DNA from: Clostridiaceae bacterium | GTDB lineage: Bacteria > Bacillota > Clostridia > Oscillospirales > Acutalibacteraceae | Reading direction: 5' to 3' | DNA: 9,809 bases | NCBI GenBank assembly: GCA_016302625.1 | Contig: JAEDNG010000021.1 | Span: forward strand, 1-9,809 | Shown: piece after piece, positions 6,609-9,809 of the stretch | Layout of the letters: each line of letters begins with the position of its first letter | How positions within the stretch are numbered: position 1 is the first letter of the stretch | The notes under the pieces: model-generated | What the model was told of the DNA's origin: nothing | Database searches by the model: none | What the model saw: only the letters and a program-made list of their open reading frames with translations | Made by a program: the position numbers and the translations under genes

Positions 6609-8123
6609 AAAGTCTCTTATATCCTCCGGTTTTACAATTCGGAACAGGAAAATCAAAAGCACGTAAACAGGCAAAGAAATAACGCAAAGAAGTATTATGT
6701 AAACCAGATTATTCACATTCCCGAATAGCCGCAAAACGGTATCGGCAAGCAGAACGATACAAAGCGCCGATACGGTGGGGAGAATTATTTCCTTTACGGC
6801 GTACAGCTTTGCTTTGCTTACCTTCAAAAGCCGCCCGACGTTTAGAAAACAGGTCAGCACGTTTGAAAAATACATTATCCATATAAAGCCGCGAAGTCCG
6901 AAAATCGGCAAAATCAGCAAAATCAGGATTATCCTGATAACAGAGTCGGAAATCGCGGTTTTGAAGGTAAAGGACTGCTGGTCAAGCCCCTTTAAAATAC
7001 CGTCGGAAATGCTGTCGAGATACATTAACGGCACGATAGGCGACAGGGCGCGGAGTAAATTTCCGACCTCCTCGCTTTTGTAAATAAGCAGTCCTATTTC
7101 CCTGCCTCCGGCAAAGAAAACCGCCCCGAAAATAAAGGATAAAACTGCAGTCAGCTTTAAAATATTACGGGTAGCCGCGCGCACCAAGCCGTGCTGTCCC
7201 CTTGCTTCGGCTTCGGAAATTTCGGGAATGAGCAGGGTAGAAATCGAATTAAGCAGAGTTGAGGGAAAAAAGAGGATAGGCAGTGCCATTCCCTTTATCA
7301 TACCGAACTGCGAGAGTGCCGAATCGCCGCTGAACGGGTATTTTGCAAGGTTTTTGGGGACGAGTATGTTTTCGGCGGTGCGTAGCGCGGTATTCAGGTA
7401 TCTTCCCGAGGTTATCGGCACGGAGATATGTAAAATCCGTCTTACTATTCCGAAAGGCGGGCGTGCTCTGCCCGATAGGCCCTTTAACTTTTTACTGTCC
7501 TTAAGCCAGATTATTCCGAGCATTATAAAGGAGAAGATTTCGGCGGCGGTGTCTCCGAAAAGCACGGCGGCACAGCAGTATGCAAGCCCCTTTGAACAGA
7601 ATTTTTTAACCAGTATTACGATAAGCAGTATTCTGACCGCCTGTTCAAAAAGCTGGGAAACCGCATTTGGTGTAATTTTGCGCCTTGCGATAAAATATCC
7701 GCGAAGACACGAGGTTATCCCCATAAAGGGCAGCGACAAGGGGAGAATTTTAAGTGCCGGAACCGCGCGGAGATCGTTTAAAAACCTTTCGGCGATAAAT
7801 TCCGCGCCGAAAAATACAATTGCAACCGAAACAAAAGCGATTATTAGCGTTATTTCCACGGCACGGCGCAGAATTTTCAGCGTCCCTTTTTTAGAGCCGA
7901 GCGCCAATTCCTCGGCGACAAGCCGTGTTACGGCGGTGCAGATGCCTGAAGTCGCAAAGGTCGATGCTAATATGTATACCGAAAAGACGAGCTGATAAAG
8001 ACCGATACCCTCCGAGCCTATGAGCGCCGCGAGCCAGACCTTGAAAATAATTCCGACAAAGCGCAAAATCAGCGACGACGCGGTTAAAATCAGCGCGTTT
8101 TTAATAAAAACCGTTTTTTTCAC
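6597..8123 (-). CDS. SpoVB/MATE-type polysaccharide (lipid-linked sugar) flippase family protein
   Basis: A 508-residue protein with about 12–14 membrane segments, in the polysaccharide transporter/MOP flippase superfamily that includes SpoVB, MurJ and Wzx. The family moves lipid-linked precursors of peptidoglycan or polysaccharide across the membrane. SpoVB-like blocks are visible: IGSEGIGLYQL (35–45), LRGYFIARRKITPNAVSQ (140–157) followed by LFEQAVRI, GMIKGMALPILFFPS (274–288) through LIPEISE (298–304), and DGILKGLDQQ (374–383). I chose the GTG at 8123–8121, read as Met-Lys-Lys-Thr, because AGGAGTGG sits 8 bases upstream. An in-frame TTG at 8147 would put that ribosome site inside the gene. 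It converges on queG with a 12-base overlap of the 3' ends and diverges from rarA. Clostridia carry several such paralogues, so a sporulation role is not assured. Confidence 0.87.
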   Translation of the reverse strand: MKKTVFIKNALILTASSLILRFVGIIFKVWLAALIGSEGIGLYQLVFSVYILASTFATSGICTAVTRLVAEELALGSKKGTLKILRRAVEITLIIAFVSVAIVFFGAEFIAERFLNDLRAVPALKILPLSLPFMGITSCLRGYFIARRKITPNAVSQLFEQAVRILLIVILVKKFCSKGLAYCCAAVLFGDTAAEIFSFIMLGIIWLKDSKKLKGLSGRARPPFGIVRRILHISVPITSGRYLNTALRTAENILVPKNLAKYPFSGDSALSQFGMIKGMALPILFFPSTLLNSISTLLIPEISEAEARGQHGLVRAATRNILKLTAVLSFIFGAVFFAGGREIGLLIYKSEEVGNLLRALSPIVPLMYLDSISDGILKGLDQQSFTFKTAISDSVIRIILILLILPIFGLRGFIWIMYFSNVLTCFLNVGRLLKVSKAKLYAVKEIILPTVSALCIVLLADTVLRLFGNVNNLVYIILLCVISLPVYVLLIFLFRIVKPEDIRDFLRK

Positions 8124-8131
8124 TTGTAAAA

Positions 8132-8139
8132 CCACTCCT
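8132..8139 (-). promoter_or_regulatory. Ribosome binding site deciding the GTG start of the flippase
   Basis: On the - strand AGGAGTGG lies 8 bases before a GTG codon. This is a strong match to the anti-Shine-Dalgarno sequence and supports the GTG at 8123 over the upstream in-frame TTG at 8147. Confidence 0.8.
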
Positions 8140-8151
8140 ACATTCAATATT

Positions 8152-8181
8152 ATGATACAAACCTGCGGATAATGAGTTGAA
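8152..8181 (-). promoter_or_regulatory. Possible weak promoter for the flippase gene
   Basis: On the - strand TATCAT (8157–8152) matches the -10 box in five of six bases. TTCAAC (8181–8176), 18 bases upstream, is a poor -35 box with three of six matches. The position, about 30 bases before the GTG start, is suitable. The weak -35 would overlap the -35 of the rarA promoter on the other strand. This is the best candidate in the gap, not a firm call. Confidence 0.3.
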
Positions 8182-8205
8182 AAAAGCGCTGAGAAATAAT
8201 ATAAT
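8177..8205 (+). promoter_or_regulatory. Sigma-A promoter of rarA
   Basis: TTGAAA (8177–8182) and a perfect TATAAT (8200–8205) are separated by exactly 17 bases, a near-consensus vegetative sigma-A promoter. Transcription should begin near 8212, giving a leader of about 28 bases before the rarA ATG. The leader contains an AGGTG ribosome site (8230–8234). Confidence 0.82.
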
Positions 8206-8239
8206 ATAGTAAAAAGGAAAAAATAGGGTAGGTGCGGTT

Positions 8240-9499
8240 ATGAATTCACCGTTGGCTGACAGGTTAAGACCCCAAAAAATAGAAGATGTGGCGGGGCAAA
8301 AGCATTTGATCTCAGAGGGCAAGGTATTAAGGAAAATTATTAATTCGGGGAATACCCCTAATCTTATTTTTTACGGTCCGTCGGGTGTAGGCAAAACTAC
8401 GGTTGCGAAAATAATTGCCGAAAATTGCGGAAAAAAGCTGTGTTATCTCAACGCGACCACCGCTTCGACCGCCGATATTAAGGAAATCGTTTCTTCAATC
8501 GGCAGTATTGACGCGGCGGGAGGAATACTTCTTTATTTAGACGAAATTCAGTATTTTAATAAGAAGCAGCAACAGATTTTGCTCTCCTACATTGAAAACG
8601 GGGATATTACCCTTATTGCCGCCACCACCGAAAACCCTTATTTTTACGTTTATAACGCGATTTTAAGCCGTTCGACGGTTTTCGAGTTTAAAACCCTGTC
8701 ACCCGACGATATAAGGACGGTAATTGACCGCGCAATTGGAATTTTAAGCGGGGAAAAGGGTAAAAAAATCGTTATTTCGGAAGAATCGCTTAAAAAGCTT
8801 TCGCTTGCCGCCGCAGGAGATGTGCGGAAAGCGCTTAACATGCTTGAGCTTTGCGTTTTGACAAGTGAGACTGAAAAAGAAATCAATATAAAGGACGAAA
8901 CAGCTGAGGAAATAATAGCCTCTAACACCGTCCGCTATGACCGTGAGGGTGACGAGCATTACGATATAATTTCGGCTTATCAGAAGTCCATGCGCGGCTC
9001 AGACCCCGATGCGGCGGTGTATTATCTCGGACGGCTTTTGGCGGCGGGAGATTTGCCGAGCGCCTGCAGGCGGCTTTTGGTTTGCGCCTGCGAGGATGTG
9101 GGATTAGCTTTTCCGCAGATAATCCCGATAGTAAAAGCGGCGGTCGATACCGCAAGGGAGGTAGGTCTCCCCGAAGCGAGAATTCCGCTTGCCGACGCGG
9201 TCGTTCTGGTTGCGACTTCGCCGAAATCAAACTCCGCCTACAATGCGATTAATGCCGCTATGTCGGATATTGAAAAGGGAATCGGCGGAAATATTCCGAG
9301 ACAGCTCCAAAACAAGCATTTTGACGGGGAGGACGCCGAAGTTAAGGGTCAGAATTACAAATATCCGCATGATTATCCCAATCACTATGTTAAACAGCAG
9401 TATTTACCAAACGAGCTTAAAGACCGACATTATTATGAATTCGGGGATAATAAAACCGAGCAAAAGTACCGCGAATACTGGAACTCGGTAAAAAAATAA
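8240..9499 (+). CDS. rarA: Replication-associated recombination protein A (AAA+ ATPase)
   Basis: A 419-residue AAA+ ATPase of the RarA/MgsA/WRNIP1 family. These proteins form tetramers related to clamp loaders and act at stalled replication forks. In order: N-terminal PLADRLRPQKIEDVAGQKHL, Walker A GPSGVGKTT (46–54, Lys52), Walker B LLYLDEIQYFN (D101, E102), sensor 1 AATTENPYF (127–135), arginine finger R144 in ILSRS, and sensor 2 GDVRKALN (R196). The C-terminal half shows the RarA signatures CEDVGLA, IPLADA, SNSAYNAI and YKYPHDYPNHYV. Length is normal. Walker B reads DEIQYFN where most family members have DEIHRFN, and the sensor region reads NPYFYVYNAILSRS. I take this as a clostridial variant rather than a defect. 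The ATG at 8240 follows AGGTG and a strong promoter. The next gene starts 33 bases after its stop and is probably co-transcribed. Confidence 0.93.
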   Translation: MNSPLADRLRPQKIEDVAGQKHLISEGKVLRKIINSGNTPNLIFYGPSGVGKTTVAKIIAENCGKKLCYLNATTASTADIKEIVSSIGSIDAAGGILLYLDEIQYFNKKQQQILLSYIENGDITLIAATTENPYFYVYNAILSRSTVFEFKTLSPDDIRTVIDRAIGILSGEKGKKIVISEESLKKLSLAAAGDVRKALNMLELCVLTSETEKEINIKDETAEEIIASNTVRYDREGDEHYDIISAYQKSMRGSDPDAAVYYLGRLLAAGDLPSACRRLLVCACEDVGLAFPQIIPIVKAAVDTAREVGLPEARIPLADAVVLVATSPKSNSAYNAINAAMSDIEKGIGGNIPRQLQNKHFDGEDAEVKGQNYKYPHDYPNHYVKQQYLPNELKDRHYYEFGDNKTEQKYREYWNSVKK

Positions 9500-9532
9500 C
9501 GGTTTTATGTAAACTAAAAAGGAGGGCAGACG

Positions 9533-9809
9533 ATGAAAGAAAACAAAATACCCGAAAAAACCTTGTTTTTATGGCAGATAAGACTTGGTGTACTGGGATT
9601 TATTCCGACTGTCGCTTTGTTTATTCTCTCTTCCGTCTCCCTTTGGTTATTAATTCCCGCCGGAGTACTTACGGTATTTGTTCTGCTGTTTTTGTTCTGG
9701 TATCTTCCCCGTTATTTTAACAGCTATGAAATTCTCTTCCCAAAGGGCGCGATTATAATTAACCGCGGCGTATTTATTAAAACAAGCCATATAATGCCCT
9801 TTTCAAGGC
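9533..9809 (+). CDS. Membrane protein with bacterial PH-like domain (partial, 3' end outside window)
   Basis: A new reading frame starts at ATG 9533, with GGAGGG about 6 bases upstream, and stays open to the window end (92 full codons). After a short polar N-terminus (MKENKIPEKT) come two hydrophobic segments, about 13–36 and 39–57. They are followed by WYLPRYFNSYEILFPKG, then IIINRGVFIKTSHIMPFSR. The order of two membrane helices, an aromatic/Arg boundary, a Y.I...G.I...GV..K....PF.R strand pattern resembles the bPH2 (YdbS/YdbT-like) domain. The function of these proteins is poorly known. It lies 33 bases after rarA with no terminator between. The family call rests on pattern similarity in a fragment, so it is tentative; the gene itself is well supported. 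Confidence 0.65.
   Translation, partial: MKENKIPEKTLFLWQIRLGVLGFIPTVALFILSSVSLWLLIPAGVLTVFVLLFLFWYLPRYFNSYEILFPKGAIIINRGVFIKTSHIMPFSR

Noticed and set aside
6922..6938. Inverted repeat ATCAGGA-TTA-TCCTGAT
   Set aside because: It lies inside the flippase gene in Ile/Leu-rich codons, has a 3-base loop and no proper T-run on either side; probably chance.
7228..7995. Long open frame (255 codons) on the + strand
   Set aside because: It lies antisense to the well-supported flippase gene, has no recognisable domain and a low-complexity Ser/Ile/Arg-rich translation typical of a shadow frame.
8121..8147. Upstream TTG start giving the flippase eight more residues
   Set aside because: The strong AGGAGTGG lies inside that extension and is ideally placed for the GTG at 8123.
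1..9809. CRISPR arrays, tRNA/rRNA genes, insertion sequences, phage or defence genes
   Set aside because: Looked for and not seen; the space is almost fully filled by housekeeping genes and the gaps are too short.

Overview
The window is a stretch of chromosome from a Gram-positive, clostridial-type bacterium (Bacillota, Clostridia; an Oscillospiraceae-like gut lineage is my best guess). Grounds: a gyrB–gyrA pair without the Gram-negative GyrB insertion, strong AGGAGG-type ribosome sites, a near-consensus sigma-A promoter, a SpoVB-type flippase, CPBP membrane proteases and moderately A+T-rich codon use. All eight genes are intact apart from the two cut by the window edges. I see no tRNA, rRNA, CRISPR array, insertion sequence, phage gene or tandem repeat, and coding density is very high.

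Left part (1–5372, + strand): the 3' part of gyrB, all of gyrA, a CPBP-family membrane protease and a small multi-pass membrane protein, with gaps of 13, 57 and 11 bases. This looks like one transcription unit that ends at a strong intrinsic terminator (5340–5372). The two topoisomerase subunits form the supercoiling enzyme; the two membrane proteins seem to be operon passengers of unknown job.

Middle (5384–6608, + strand): tadA and a short queG-like gene overlap by 20 bases and are probably translationally coupled. TadA makes inosine at tRNA position 34. QueG-family proteins finish queuosine, also at position 34, so the pair may be a small wobble-base modification unit. The terminator ends only 11 bases before tadA, so tadA expression needs readthrough or a promoter I could not identify.

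Right part: a SpoVB/MATE-type flippase on the - strand (6597–8123) converges on queG with a 12-base tail-to-tail overlap, and its likely terminator lies inside the queG coding sequence. It diverges from rarA (8240–9499, + strand) across a 116-base gap that holds a near-consensus promoter for rarA. RarA is followed by a partial gene for a membrane protein with a bacterial PH-like domain, cut by the window end.

I found no convincing undescribed system. The points most worth a second look are the unusual residues in the drug-binding and active-site regions of both gyrase subunits, the tadA–queG coupling with a truncated QueG, and the terminator embedded in a neighbour's coding sequence.
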